This document shows, in pieces, positions 8,966 to 18,021 of a stretch of 64,000 bases of DNA. The position numbers and the translations under genes were made by a program. How positions within the stretch are numbered: the first letter of the stretch is position 1; each line of letters starts with the position of its first letter. The notes beneath the pieces are model-generated. The model ran no database searches and was not told the origin of the DNA. It worked only from the letters and a program-made list of their open reading frames with translations. The stretch covers positions 682,001 through 746,000 of the forward strand of contig OZ244043.1 of the NCBI GenBank assembly GCA_965215215.1, given 5' to 3'. This DNA is from CALDTK01 sp965215215 (GTDB taxonomy: Bacteria; Bacteroidota; Bacteroidia; Chitinophagales; Saprospiraceae).

Positions 8966-9718
8966 TTAAAGGCTGTATGCCTTACCGCCGGGAATCTCCG
9001 ACATGGGCACCTGACCGTGCCACTGCCCCGGCACCTCGAGGTAGTTGAGCACGTTCTCGCCGATTTGCTCCGACTGGAAGTAGCTCTCGATGGTGAGCCA
9101 CCGCACGCCGGTAAGTACGCCGTTGATCTCGGTGGCGTCGTCTTTACGGACCACTTTACCCTGCCCGGTCGTGTCCGAGCCCCCCAGTTCTTCAGCGAGG
9201 GCGGCGCCCTCCTCGGCGGCCGCGACCGCGGAGGTGTCCATACCGCCCGCGGGTGCCGTCTTTACCGTGTTGCCCTCGATCTCCATAGTCCGCTCGTCGT
9301 CCGTGGCGTCGGTCGGGGCCTCGTAGTTGACGAAGTAGGTATCCATCATGGCTTCGACCTGCTCGGGGGTGGCCTCCTCGACCTCGACGTTGTGCTCGGT
9401 TTTGAGCTTATCGCGAAAACGGTCTAGACCGTACAGCATGGTTTCCCGCTCCTCCGGTGTGAGGGCGTGCGTAATGTAGACGTCCGTAAACTCGACCGAT
9501 CCGACCTCCGAGGCGGACGGCGTATCGGTTTTAGGGAGGATGGCATCCTGGATGAGGCGGAGGGTAGCGGCCTGCAGCTCGCTGAAGGTTTGGTAGCTGT
9601 AGCCGGGCGTGGTGGCGGCCTCTTTGCAGGCCGTGAGGAGTACGGAGGGGGCGATGGCCGCCCCGCCGAAGCCGAGTCCGATGAGTTTGAGCGCGCCGCG
9701 TCGTGTGGTGGTTGGCAT
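8966..9718 (-). CDS. gluconate 2-dehydrogenase subunit 3 family protein (small subunit)
   Basis: A 250-residue small subunit for the flanking GMC flavoproteins. The N-terminus MPTTTRRGALKLIGLGFGG has twin arginines and a hydrophobic core, followed by SVLLTACKE, a lipobox-like site, so export as a Tat lipoprotein is likely. The body matches gluconate 2-dehydrogenase subunit 3: SELQAATLRLIQDAILPKTD near residue 47, TDVYITHALTPEERETMLYG, then a variable low-complexity insert and a C-terminal WLTIESYFQSEQIGENVLNY. Its start overlaps the stop of GMC copy 2 (TGATG) and GMC copy 1 follows 41 bp downstream, so one subunit may serve both catalytic chains (inference). Confidence 0.88.
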   Translation of the reverse strand: MPTTTRRGALKLIGLGFGGAAIAPSVLLTACKEAATTPGYSYQTFSELQAATLRLIQDAILPKTDTPSASEVGSVEFTDVYITHALTPEERETMLYGLDRFRDKLKTEHNVEVEEATPEQVEAMMDTYFVNYEAPTDATDDERTMEIEGNTVKTAPAGGMDTSAVAAAEEGAALAEELGGSDTTGQGKVVRKDDATEINGVLTGVRWLTIESYFQSEQIGENVLNYLEVPGQWHGQVPMSEIPGGKAYSL

Positions 9719-11469
9719 CAGATATTCATTTTTTTGAGCTCGCCCACGGCGTGCTCGACGGCGCGTACGGTGAGCGCCATGTAGGTGAGGGAGGGATTAA
9801 CGCAACTTGCGCTCGTCATGCAGGCGCCATCGGTAACGTACACGTTCGGCACCTCGTGCAGGCGGTTGTGGGCATCGAGTACCGAGGTTTTCGGGTCGCG
9901 GCCCATGCGCGCGGTACCCATCTCGTGGATACCGAGGCCGATGCCGTAACTGTCGCCGACGTAGGTTTGGACGTCCTTGAAGCCGGCCGCCTCGAAGATC
10001 TCGCCGGCGGAGTCGGCTCCGTCCTGGCGCATCAGCAGCTCGTTCTCGCCCATCTGGGTATCGAAGAGTACCTGCGGTAGGCCCCAGGCATCGAGGTTAT
10101 CGTAGTCGAGGGTCATCCGGTTGGTCTCGTAGGGCAAGATCTCGCCGAAGGCGTTCATGCCGATGCGCCACTCCCCGGGCTTGAAGAGTTGATCCTTGAA
10201 ATTGCCGCCGTAGGCGAGCTCGGCGATGCCGGTTTGCCAGTTTTCGCGGCTCGCCCCGCCCTGGTACCCGAAGCCGCGCTTGTACTTCTGATCGGATTTC
10301 CCTCCCAGGTTGCGGAAGCGGGGGATGTAGAAGCCGTTGGCCCGGCGGCCGGTGTAGTAGCTGTCGTCAAACCCTTCCACGCGCGCGGAGGCACCCACGT
10401 GAAAGTGGTGGTCCATGATGTTGCGCCCGAGCTGGTCGGAGGCGTTACCCATGCCGTTCGGGAAGCGACCGTCGGCGGTACTCTGCATGAGGATCGACGT
10501 CGATCCGATCGCCGAAGCATTCAGGAAGACCACCTTCGCTTTAAACTCGTAAGACGTTTTGGTTTCCTGGTCGGTGATGCGCACGCCGGAGGCCCGTTTC
10601 GTGTCCGGATCGTAGAGCACCTCCTGCACGATGGAAAAGGGGCGAAGCGTCAGGTTGCCGGTAGCCGCTGCCGCGGGCAGGGTACTCGAGTTGCTCGAGA
10701 AGTACGCCCCGTAGGGGCAGCCGCGCATGCAGCGGTTCCGGAACTGACAGCTCTGGCGATTTTGCTCTGGGCGGCCTTCCTGGCCGGTGAGGTGGGCGGC
10801 TCGCCCGATGGTGACGATACGATCGTCGAACTTCTCCTTTACCTGATCCCGGAGGTGCTGCTCCGGGGCGGTGAAATCCATCGGTGGCTCAAACTCACCG
10901 TCGGGCAGCGCGGCGTAACCCTCCTTCATGCCGCTTACACCGATGTAGCGCTCCACCTTGTCGTAGTACGGAGCGATGTCCTTGTAGCGGATAGGCCAGT
11001 CCACCGCGATTCCCTCGCGTTTGTTGGCCTCGAAGTCGATTTCACTCCACCGGTAGCTCTGCCGCCCCCACACGAGCGAGCGCCCGCCGGTCTGGTAGCC
11101 GCGAATCCAGTCGAAGCGCGTACCGGGCTTCTCGCGGTACGGATGCTCCGAGTCCTTCACGAAGTGGTGCACGTGACTGCGGGCGGTGGTGTAGCCGGTA
11201 CGCGATTGCTTCGGGTAGTCTTTCAGCTCCTCCTTGGTCAGCTGGTCGCGTAGGGCACTCTCGCCGTTGCCAGTGTCGGTCCAGTCCCACGGGTCCATCG
11301 AGGCGGTGGGGTAATCGCCGTGCTCCACGTGCCGCCCGCGTTCGAGGACGATCGTTTTCAGTCCGGCTTCGCAGAGCTCTTTGGCGGCCCAGCCTCCGGA
11401 GATGCCCGAACCGACGACGATGGCGTCGTACTCGTAGGGGCTGCTCTCCTCAAAAAGGGTGATTGGCAT
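9718..11469 (-). CDS. GMC family oxidoreductase (FAD), copy 2
   Basis: A 583-residue paralogue of the GMC enzyme at 7161, with the same landmarks: YDAIVVGSGISGGWAAKELC at the FAD site, RCMRGCPYGAYFSSN in the middle, and GIHEMGTARMGRDPKTS and CVNPSLTYMAL in the C-terminal domain. Long stretches are identical to copy 1 at the protein level while the central substrate region differs, suggesting duplication followed by specialisation. It is the first gene of the minus-strand operon GMC2, small subunit, GMC1, TIM barrel. The 459-bp gap to the divergent DUF1800 gene should hold its promoter, but no convincing TAnnTTTG element was found there. Confidence 0.92.
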   Translation of the reverse strand: MPITLFEESSPYEYDAIVVGSGISGGWAAKELCEAGLKTIVLERGRHVEHGDYPTASMDPWDWTDTGNGESALRDQLTKEELKDYPKQSRTGYTTARSHVHHFVKDSEHPYREKPGTRFDWIRGYQTGGRSLVWGRQSYRWSEIDFEANKREGIAVDWPIRYKDIAPYYDKVERYIGVSGMKEGYAALPDGEFEPPMDFTAPEQHLRDQVKEKFDDRIVTIGRAAHLTGQEGRPEQNRQSCQFRNRCMRGCPYGAYFSSNSSTLPAAAATGNLTLRPFSIVQEVLYDPDTKRASGVRITDQETKTSYEFKAKVVFLNASAIGSTSILMQSTADGRFPNGMGNASDQLGRNIMDHHFHVGASARVEGFDDSYYTGRRANGFYIPRFRNLGGKSDQKYKRGFGYQGGASRENWQTGIAELAYGGNFKDQLFKPGEWRIGMNAFGEILPYETNRMTLDYDNLDAWGLPQVLFDTQMGENELLMRQDGADSAGEIFEAAGFKDVQTYVGDSYGIGLGIHEMGTARMGRDPKTSVLDAHNRLHEVPNVYVTDGACMTSASCVNPSLTYMALTVRAVEHAVGELKKMNI

Positions 11470-11928
11470 AGTGGTCTAGTTCAGGTCGTGGTTTCTGTAA
11501 GTACGAGCGCCTCAGAGCGAATATTAGTCCGCACGCAAAGCAAATCCCAAAGTAAGGGTCCGTGTGCATAATAGGTTGTGCGGTCGAACTTCGTGACATC
11601 CATTAAATCAGAATGTTTACCACGGCACGCGGTGCCGACATCAAATATTCGCTTTTCGGTTCGTTCGCCGGGGGCGTACGGCGGGCGCGCGATCGCTGCC
11701 CACGCGCGCGGTGGGCGCTCCCCACGCACGCGGTGGGCGCTCGCCCTGTAGATAAACTCTACTGACCGTAGGCCGGGGGCTGAGCGGGTTACGGGTTCTG
11801 CGGTGGGAAGTGAACCGAACACCGGATGTAGATCAGGGAGCGGACTGTACGTCACACGCCCGCACGCACCGGGATCTATTAATCTTTAATGCGTACCACG
11901 AAGGTGTGATTGTTGGTCTAGGGGCGGC
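11470..11928. other. 459-bp divergent intergenic region
   Basis: No coding frame is convincing. The left half is AT-richer, as expected for a promoter of the GMC operon. The right half holds the tandem GC-rich repeat at 11699-11742. A near-match to the dispersed motif (one base short) begins just after the DUF1800 start at 11948. Confidence 0.6.
11699..11742. repeat. two adjacent 22-bp GC-rich repeats with hairpin potential
   Basis: Units 11699-11720 and 11721-11742 differ by one base. Each contains CCCAC and GTGGG as inverted arms around CGCGCG-like cores, so each could fold as a small hairpin. Confidence 0.7.
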
Positions 11929-13554
11929 ATGCTGCGGTATCCATCAACTCGTTTTGCGGAAGCACTCCGGAGCGGAGAGCTCGAACCTTACGACGGGCCT
12001 TTCGGTCCGGAAGAGGCCAGTCACCTGCTGCGACGGGCCACGTTCGGCACGAACCCTACCCGCCTCACCAGGAGCATCGACGCGGGGCTAGTGGACTCGT
12101 TGGACCTGCTTCTGGATGCACCGGTGAGACGCTCCGAACCGCTCAACGTGCGCGAGATGCGCGACGCCAACGTACCGGTTGGAGAGAGCTGGGTGAAGGC
12201 GCCCGCCCTGGACGATTTCGACGTGCGCAGCTACCGTTACCAGAGTCTGCAAGCCTGGCAGCTGGAGAACTACTACGAGGCCGACTTCAACGTCGGCGGG
12301 CGTATGGCTTTCTTCTGGCACAATCACTTCTCCGTAAACCGCAACGGCGATCCGCGCGCCTACTACCAGTACCTCGCGAAGCTCAACGCGTACGCGACCG
12401 GCAACTTCCAGGAGCTGATCGAGGAGGTCGCCATCCTGCCGCAGATGCTCACCTTCCTCAACGGGAAGGACAACGCCGCGCGGGACCCGAACGAAAACTT
12501 CGCACGCGAGCTCCTGGAGCTCTACACCATCGGCAAGGGGCCGCTCGTGGCCCCGGGCGACTACACCACCTACCTCGAGAGCGACGTACGGACCGTGGCG
12601 CGCGCGCTCACCGGGTGGCGCGTCGCCGGCGTCAACTCCACCGAGCAGGGCGTGGTACCCACCGCCTACTTCACCGAAGCGCGTCACGAAACGGAGGAGC
12701 TCACGCTGTCGGACCGCATGGGCGGCACCGTGCTAACCAGCCGGGGCGCGGACAACTACAAACAGGTAATCGACGCCATCTTCGGCAGGCCGTACGCGGC
12801 GCATCACTTGTGTCGCAAGCTGTACCGGTACTTCGTGTACTACCGCGTCGACGACACGGTGGAGCGCGAGGTGATCGAGCCGATGGCCCTCGCGCTGCGC
12901 CAGGCGAATTACGAGGTAGCCCCCGTACTCCGCCTACTGCTGGGCAGTCGCCACTTTTTTCACGTGCGCTTTCGCGGAACACTGATTAAAAGTCCGCTCG
13001 AGGCCGTTATCGACGCTACGCTCGGACTCGGCTACAGCCCGCCGCCCGACGACCCCGAACAACGGTACTGGTTTTTCAGGAAACTGAGCCAAAACTGCGC
13101 CGCGCAGGAGCAAGACCTGTTCTACCCGCCGACCGTGGCCGGCTGGAAGGCCTTTTACCAGGCGCCGCAGTACAACCGGACGTGGGTGAACGCCGCCTCC
13201 CTCCAGCGGCGCACGGCTACCGTAAATCAGACTACGGACTGGGGGTTTCGGCACAACGGCTTTAGCCACAAAGCCGACCTGCTGCACTACATCTCGGACA
13301 TCGAGGACGCAACGGACCCGAACGCGCTGATCGCCGCGGTGGCCGCACGCCTTTTCTCCAAGCCACTGAGCGAAGGCCAGCGGGACGCGCTCAAGGACGT
13401 ACTCATTCCGGGCCTACCCGACTTTGAATGGGGGGTGGAGTACGGTCAGTACCTGGATCAACCCGAGGACACGAACCTGGAGCGGAGTGTCCGCAATAAG
13501 GTGCGCGACCTGGTGCGTGCCATGCTAACCAGCGCCGAAGGCCACCTCGCCTAA
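11929..13554 (+). CDS. DUF1800 family protein
   Basis: A 541-residue DUF1800 (PF08811) protein. Family signatures are clear: EASHLLRRATFG near residue 29, FFWHNHFSVN near residue 127, ENFARELLELYTIG near residue 189, DVRTVARALTGWRV, and FYPPTVAGWKAF near residue 397. No obvious signal peptide follows the ATG at 11929. DUF1800 proteins are commonly encoded beside DUF1501 proteins, as here (63 bp downstream), and the pair has no settled function. The Rieske gene that follows makes an oxidoreductive or envelope process plausible, but this is inference. Confidence 0.9.
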   Translation: MLRYPSTRFAEALRSGELEPYDGPFGPEEASHLLRRATFGTNPTRLTRSIDAGLVDSLDLLLDAPVRRSEPLNVREMRDANVPVGESWVKAPALDDFDVRSYRYQSLQAWQLENYYEADFNVGGRMAFFWHNHFSVNRNGDPRAYYQYLAKLNAYATGNFQELIEEVAILPQMLTFLNGKDNAARDPNENFARELLELYTIGKGPLVAPGDYTTYLESDVRTVARALTGWRVAGVNSTEQGVVPTAYFTEARHETEELTLSDRMGGTVLTSRGADNYKQVIDAIFGRPYAAHHLCRKLYRYFVYYRVDDTVEREVIEPMALALRQANYEVAPVLRLLLGSRHFFHVRFRGTLIKSPLEAVIDATLGLGYSPPPDDPEQRYWFFRKLSQNCAAQEQDLFYPPTVAGWKAFYQAPQYNRTWVNAASLQRRTATVNQTTDWGFRHNGFSHKADLLHYISDIEDATDPNALIAAVAARLFSKPLSEGQRDALKDVLIPGLPDFEWGVEYGQYLDQPEDTNLERSVRNKVRDLVRAMLTSAEGHLA

Positions 13555-13617
13555 AGGCCACCTCGCCTAGGTGCGATCGGCGACTTAATCCTACTCACCA
13601 ACAAGATCAATCGCGAC

Positions 13618-15186
13618 ATGAACCGCCGCAATTTTTTGGGCACGGCCTCTACCGCTAGCCTGCCCCTACTTTTCAACCGCGCGCCGCTGGGCATGAGCAG
13701 CGGTAGCCTCTTCGGTGCCCTCTCCGCTAAAGAGAGCGATAAGGTACTCGTGCTCATTCAACTGAGTGGGGGCAACGATGGCCTCAATACCGTGGTACCG
13801 CTCGACCAGTACGACAACCTCGCCGCGCTGCGGAGGAACGTCTTGCTGCCCGAACGCGACCTACTGGGCATAGACGACAAACGCGCGTTACATCCGGCCC
13901 TGGAAGGGTTGCTCGGGCTGCACGACGAAGGTCGACTGGGTATCGTGCAGGGGGTCGCTTACCCGGATCAGAACCGCTCGCACTTCCGTTCGACCGACAT
14001 CTGGCAGACGGGCTCGCCGAGCAAGGAGGTCTGGACGGAGGGTTGGCTCGGTAGGCACTTCGACGGTGAGTACCCCGGTTTCCCGGAAGGGTACCCGAAC
14101 GCACGGCGCCCGGACCCGGTGGCGGTCACGGTGGGCAACTCGGTGAGCGAGACCTGTCAGGGTGCGGGCGGCAACTTCGCACTGACGCTGAGCAGTCCCG
14201 AGTGGGTAACCAACATCCTGGAGGTGGAAGGCGCCGAGGCGCCGGCGAGCCTCTACGGCGACGAGCTGGCGTACATGCGTACGAGCATCAGCCAGAGCAA
14301 CGCCTACGGAGCGGTGGTCCAGGAGGCCGCGCAGAAGGCGGACAACCTGACGAGCTACCCGGAGGGGAACAAGTTGGGCAAGCAGCTTTCGCACGTGGTG
14401 CGCATGATCGCCGGCGGCCTGAGCACGAAGGTGTACGTAGTGACGCTCGGTGGCTTCGACACGCACGCCGACCAGGTGGTGGCCGGCGACCCAACCGTCG
14501 GTAAGCACGCGGAGAAACTCCGGGAGCTCGGCGATGCGATCGCCGCCTTTCAGGCGGACCTGAACGCGAACGGCCTCGGGGAGCGTGTGGTGGGCATGAC
14601 GTACTCGGAGTTCGGTCGCCGCATCCGGTCCAACGGGGCGCTCGGCACCGACCACGGTACCGCGGCTCCGCTGTTGCTGTTCGGCGACTGCGTGAGGCCG
14701 GGCGCACTGGGTAAAAACACGAGCATCGACAGCCAGGTAGACGAACACGAAGGGGAGCCGATGCAGTACGACTTCAGGGACGTGTACGGCACGCTGCTGC
14801 AGGATTGGTTCGGACTCGACGACGGTACGGTCCGAAGCGTGCTGCACCAGCGGTACACGCACCTCCCGATCCTCGACGACTGCAACGAGCAACCCGTTGT
14901 ATCCGCCACCGGCGGCGCCCACCCGGAGTCCGCGAGCGCGATGCGGCTAGCCCCTTCCCACTTCAGCCACCACACCGACATCGAGTTTACTACGAGTGCG
15001 CCTGGGAAGGTGACGCTCGCGGCTTTCGACGTGCAGGGGCGCCTGCTCGAGACCCTCTTCGAGCGGCGGTTGCCGGCCGGGGAGCAGCGGGTAGGCGTTA
15101 ATACTAGCCGGTACCCGAAAGGGGTTGTAACCTTCCGCCTGCAACGGGCGGCCGATGTCCACGTAGTTCGCGGAGTGCATCAGTAG
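13618..15186 (+). CDS. DUF1501 family protein with T9SS-like C-terminus
   Basis: A 522-residue DUF1501 (PF07394) protein. The N-terminus MNRRNFLGTASTASLPLLFN has arginines and a hydrophobic stretch like a Tat signal. Signatures are VLIQLSGGNDGLNTVVP near residue 43, FDTHADQVV near residue 280 and MTYSEFGRRIRSNGALGTDH near residue 328, the last resembling alkaline-phosphatase-superfamily metal sites. After about residue 440 comes a short beta-rich tail (LAAFDVQGRLLETLF, then RYPKGVVTFRLQ) that looks like a T9SS type A sorting domain, predicting surface location. It lies 63 bp after DUF1800 and 11 bp before the Rieske gene, so the three are probably one transcript. Confidence 0.9.
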   Translation: MNRRNFLGTASTASLPLLFNRAPLGMSSGSLFGALSAKESDKVLVLIQLSGGNDGLNTVVPLDQYDNLAALRRNVLLPERDLLGIDDKRALHPALEGLLGLHDEGRLGIVQGVAYPDQNRSHFRSTDIWQTGSPSKEVWTEGWLGRHFDGEYPGFPEGYPNARRPDPVAVTVGNSVSETCQGAGGNFALTLSSPEWVTNILEVEGAEAPASLYGDELAYMRTSISQSNAYGAVVQEAAQKADNLTSYPEGNKLGKQLSHVVRMIAGGLSTKVYVVTLGGFDTHADQVVAGDPTVGKHAEKLRELGDAIAAFQADLNANGLGERVVGMTYSEFGRRIRSNGALGTDHGTAAPLLLFGDCVRPGALGKNTSIDSQVDEHEGEPMQYDFRDVYGTLLQDWFGLDDGTVRSVLHQRYTHLPILDDCNEQPVVSATGGAHPESASAMRLAPSHFSHHTDIEFTTSAPGKVTLAAFDVQGRLLETLFERRLPAGEQRVGVNTSRYPKGVVTFRLQRAADVHVVRGVHQ

Positions 15187-15197
15187 AGAATACGTCC

Positions 15198-15626
15198 ATG
15201 ACCCGCAACGATTTTCTCAAGCAACTCGGCCTGGGGGCCGCCTTCGTGCTCACGAGCTCCTGCCTGCACGGTTGCAGCAAGGACGACGAGAATGCGGACG
15301 TGCCGACGGCCCCGGACGCTAATTTGAGGATCGACCTCACGGAAGCGGGGGCCGAAGAGCTTTTGGTCGACGGCGGGTACATCATCCGGGAGAAGGTGGT
15401 GATCGCCCGGACGATCGACGGTAAATTTGCCGCGGCTACCCTGATCTGCAGTCACGCCGGCAACGAGAACGTACTCTACAACAAAACGGCCGACGAGTGG
15501 CAGTGCACCGTGCACGGTGCGCGCTACGAGGTGGCTAGCGGGGATGGCTTGAACGATTTCGGCAGCAAAGGACTACGCATCTACACCGTGACGCAGGTGG
15601 ACGAGAACACCTTGGTGGTTAGCTAG
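15198..15626 (+). CDS. Rieske [2Fe-2S] domain lipoprotein
   Basis: A 142-residue Rieske protein. The N-terminus MTRNDFLKQLGLGAAFVLTS runs into SSCLHGCSKDD, giving a lipobox-type cysteine. The cluster motifs are ICSHAGNE (C-x-H, about residue 93) and WQCTVHGARY (C-x-x-H, about residue 111), the normal pair for a Rieske [2Fe-2S] centre, although the first has Ala-Gly where CxHLG is usual. It follows the DUF1501 gene by 11 bp and is probably co-transcribed. As an exported small electron carrier it could serve a periplasmic redox enzyme; which one is unknown. Confidence 0.88.
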   Translation: MTRNDFLKQLGLGAAFVLTSSCLHGCSKDDENADVPTAPDANLRIDLTEAGAEELLVDGGYIIREKVVIARTIDGKFAAATLICSHAGNENVLYNKTADEWQCTVHGARYEVASGDGLNDFGSKGLRIYTVTQVDENTLVVS

Positions 15627-15843
15627 TCGAGGGCTAGGACGAGGCGCATAGCCAATAGGATGAGACGTTGGGGGTGCGAAATCGTGTAACGCGGCCCTTT
15701 CGATCGTTGCACGGATAGGCTCGTTTTCCTTAGGGGTAATTACGCATAACCAAAAGTCCGGATATCACAGTAACTACCCGTGTTATAGGAGTACCCCTCC
15801 ACGCGTAGGTGCTTGCCGTAGCTTTGTGTCAGACCCCCGGCAC

Positions 15844-16428
15844 ATGAAAAAGTTACTCTTCATCGATCGGATTACCGACACGACGATCCTCTCCCTGGCC
15901 TGCCTCCGGGAGTTGATGACGAGCGTAGCGGCGCGGAGGCGACTCGAGGGTCAGGAGTTGCCGCGGCAACTCGGGGCCGGTCGCCAACTCATGCTCATCA
16001 CCTCGGGCATCGCCCGCGTCTACGTAACCACGGACGACGGGCGCGACATCACCCAGTACTTCGCGCGGGCCGAAGATTTTATCGTCGCTAACCTCGGTTC
16101 CTCACGTGGCGAGGTCGAACGCGTCGAGGCCACGACCGATCTCGCTTACCTCACGCTCCCCTTCAGCAAATTCGAGGCGCTCCTGGCGGAATATCCCGAG
16201 CTCAGCACCTTTTACAGCTCGTTCCTCCTCGAACAGCACGTACGTCACGGCGACCGGGTGGGTCGGCGAAAACGCGGCGACGAGGTCGATACCTACGCCA
16301 GCTTCCTGAAGGCTTACCCCGGGCTCGAAAACCAAGTACCCACCGTGCACCTAGCGAGCTTCCTGGGCCTCAGTCCGGAAGCCTTCCTGCGTGCGCGACA
16401 GCGCTTTCGCGATCGCCAGGTGATGTAG
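15844..16428 (+). CDS. Crp/Fnr-type transcription regulator
   Basis: With the ATG at 15844 the protein is 194 residues. It has a cyclic-nucleotide-binding-like barrel (QLMLITSGIARVYVTTDDGR, then ITQYFARAEDFI) and a C-terminal helix-turn-helix (PTVHLASFLGLSPEAFLRAR). A GTG at 15826 would add six residues, but a Bacteroidota-type -7 element TAGCTTTG (15819-15826) overlaps it, favouring the ATG. Many Crp-like proteins of this phylum lack cAMP-binding residues, so the ligand is unknown. No target site was identified. It converges on the membrane-protein gene ending at 16436. Confidence 0.85.
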   Translation: MKKLLFIDRITDTTILSLACLRELMTSVAARRRLEGQELPRQLGAGRQLMLITSGIARVYVTTDDGRDITQYFARAEDFIVANLGSSRGEVERVEATTDLAYLTLPFSKFEALLAEYPELSTFYSSFLLEQHVRHGDRVGRRKRGDEVDTYASFLKAYPGLENQVPTVHLASFLGLSPEAFLRARQRFRDRQVM

Positions 16429-16435
16429 ACGGACC

Positions 16436-18007
16436 TCAACGGTCCACGCGCCAGAGTTCGAAGCTCCCCCGGTCCGAGCGCTCGACGAGCCGAAGCGGGA
16501 CGGCGGCCCACTTTACCGCGCGGTTCGGTACACTCTCTTCCAGCGGTCCGAGCGACAGCACGTAGTCGACCTCCTCGAGCGTCCACGCCGAGGTACCCCC
16601 CGGCGGCTCCACCGGAAACCGCTCCAGACTGCGGTCGAAGACGGCGTACGGATCCTTGCCGGACCGCCAGCGCAGCGGAAAGTAACCGACCGTAGCCTCG
16701 TAGTTATCCAACAGCACGAGGTCCCGCTCGCAACCCAACAGGTGCGCGTAGTGCGTGAACACTGGACTTACCGATAGCGGCTTCGTCGACGCGGCGACGG
16801 CGAACTCGCTCGACGCCACCGGGAGCAGTACCGAACTCGACGGAATCTGGCGGGTGAAACGTCCGAGCTCCGCGACCACCGCCTCGATGGGTTCGAGCGC
16901 CCGGAGGCGATGCAGACTCAGTCCCACACAGCCTACGAGCGTTAGCCCGCCGAGCACGCCGGATACGGATCGGCGCAACTTTACGCCCGGTGGCGGGCCG
17001 AACGTATTGGCCGCGTACAGGAGCCAGAGCACCGCGACCGGCAGGAGGCGTTGGTGGATGATGCTGCCGCCGACCAGCACGTCCGGGGCGACCACGATTG
17101 CGGCTAGGAGTACGCCGAATCCGGCTACCGCGAAGGTCAAGTCTAGCCGAGCGGGGGGGCAAAGGCGGGCGGAGAGTACGGCGAGCAACGCGGCCGCGAC
17201 GAGTGTTTTGGCGTAAGCCTCCTCGGCCGAAGTGAATAGAATCAGCTCGTTGTGGAAGTACGCTAAGCCCAGCAACCGCGCGGGGATGAACTCGAGCGCG
17301 GAGCTTACCGCGGCCTGGCGCGCGGTGTAGAGCGCGAGTAGCCCGAAGGGCAAACCGAAACACAGCCCCGTACGCAAAACGAGTGCGGGCAGGCGAGGCC
17401 AGGCGGCGTTGCTCACGACCGGAAGTAGCTCGCGTAGCACCGTGAGTCCGGCGAAAAAAAGGAGCGCTATCGGGTGGCAGAAATACAGTATACCCGCCCA
17501 GACCGCGGTGGCGGCCGGGGGTCCCGCACGCGGCGCGGCGTCCCCCCGGCCGGGGGCGGTGGCGGTGAGGGCGGTGAGGCACAGCAGCATGCCGAGCACG
17601 TAGTTGACGAAACCGCGCTGCCAAACCGCGGACAGCATGATCGTGAGCGCCAACACCCCGAGCGACGCACTCCAAGGATTCGCACTGCGTCGCAGAAAGC
17701 CGTAGCCTACCGCGGCGACCGCGACGATCACGAGCGCCTTTTCGGCGAGCGGCAGCGGAAGCAGCCGGCCGAGTACGAGTAGGAGGCCGTGCCCGAACCA
17801 ATTGGGCTCCGGGAAGGAGTTGAGTTCGAACCACTCGCTCAGGAGCTTACCCGGCGCGGCCGACAGCAGCTCCTGCAGCGCGCACACGTTGTAGAGGTGC
17901 ACGTACTCGTCGGGCGCGAGGAGGTGACTCGTCCACAGCCAAGGCGCGCACGCCACCAGGGCACCCAACGTGTAGAGTAGTAGGGCTACGGCTCGCCTCG
18001 GGGACAT
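16436..18007 (-). CDS. polytopic membrane protein, possibly GT-C-like
   Basis: The frame is open beyond 18007, but the best start is the ATG at 18007 (MSPRRAVALLLYTLGALVAC), giving 523 residues and leaving 14 bp to the upstream histidine kinase. About ten hydrophobic helices alternate with short loops, an extracytoplasmic loop near residue 30 reads LLAPDEYVHLYNV, and a soluble C-terminal part (about 120 residues) ends in FELWRVDR. The general layout resembles GT-C-fold glycosyltransferase-like proteins, with acidic residues in the first loop, but no family is recognised with certainty. The kinase directly upstream on the same strand suggests co-transcription. A motif copy lies at 17204-17218. 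Confidence 0.6.
   Translation of the reverse strand: MSPRRAVALLLYTLGALVACAPWLWTSHLLAPDEYVHLYNVCALQELLSAAPGKLLSEWFELNSFPEPNWFGHGLLLVLGRLLPLPLAEKALVIVAVAAVGYGFLRRSANPWSASLGVLALTIMLSAVWQRGFVNYVLGMLLCLTALTATAPGRGDAAPRAGPPAATAVWAGILYFCHPIALLFFAGLTVLRELLPVVSNAAWPRLPALVLRTGLCFGLPFGLLALYTARQAAVSSALEFIPARLLGLAYFHNELILFTSAEEAYAKTLVAAALLAVLSARLCPPARLDLTFAVAGFGVLLAAIVVAPDVLVGGSIIHQRLLPVAVLWLLYAANTFGPPPGVKLRRSVSGVLGGLTLVGCVGLSLHRLRALEPIEAVVAELGRFTRQIPSSSVLLPVASSEFAVAASTKPLSVSPVFTHYAHLLGCERDLVLLDNYEATVGYFPLRWRSGKDPYAVFDRSLERFPVEPPGGTSAWTLEEVDYVLSLGPLEESVPNRAVKWAAVPLRLVERSDRGSFELWRVDR
17204..17218 (-). repeat. dispersed 14-bp motif, copy 3
   Basis: Reverse-strand copy GCTTACGCCAAAACA inside the membrane-protein gene (reads AYAKT). 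Confidence 0.75.
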
Positions 18008-18021
18008 CCGCGGAAGGTAGC

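Noticed and set aside
10189..11253. 354-residue plus-strand frame opposite GMC copy 2, and the like at 13888-14922 and 60388-61524
   Set aside because: Antisense frames kept open by high GC; the opposite strand encodes recognised families.
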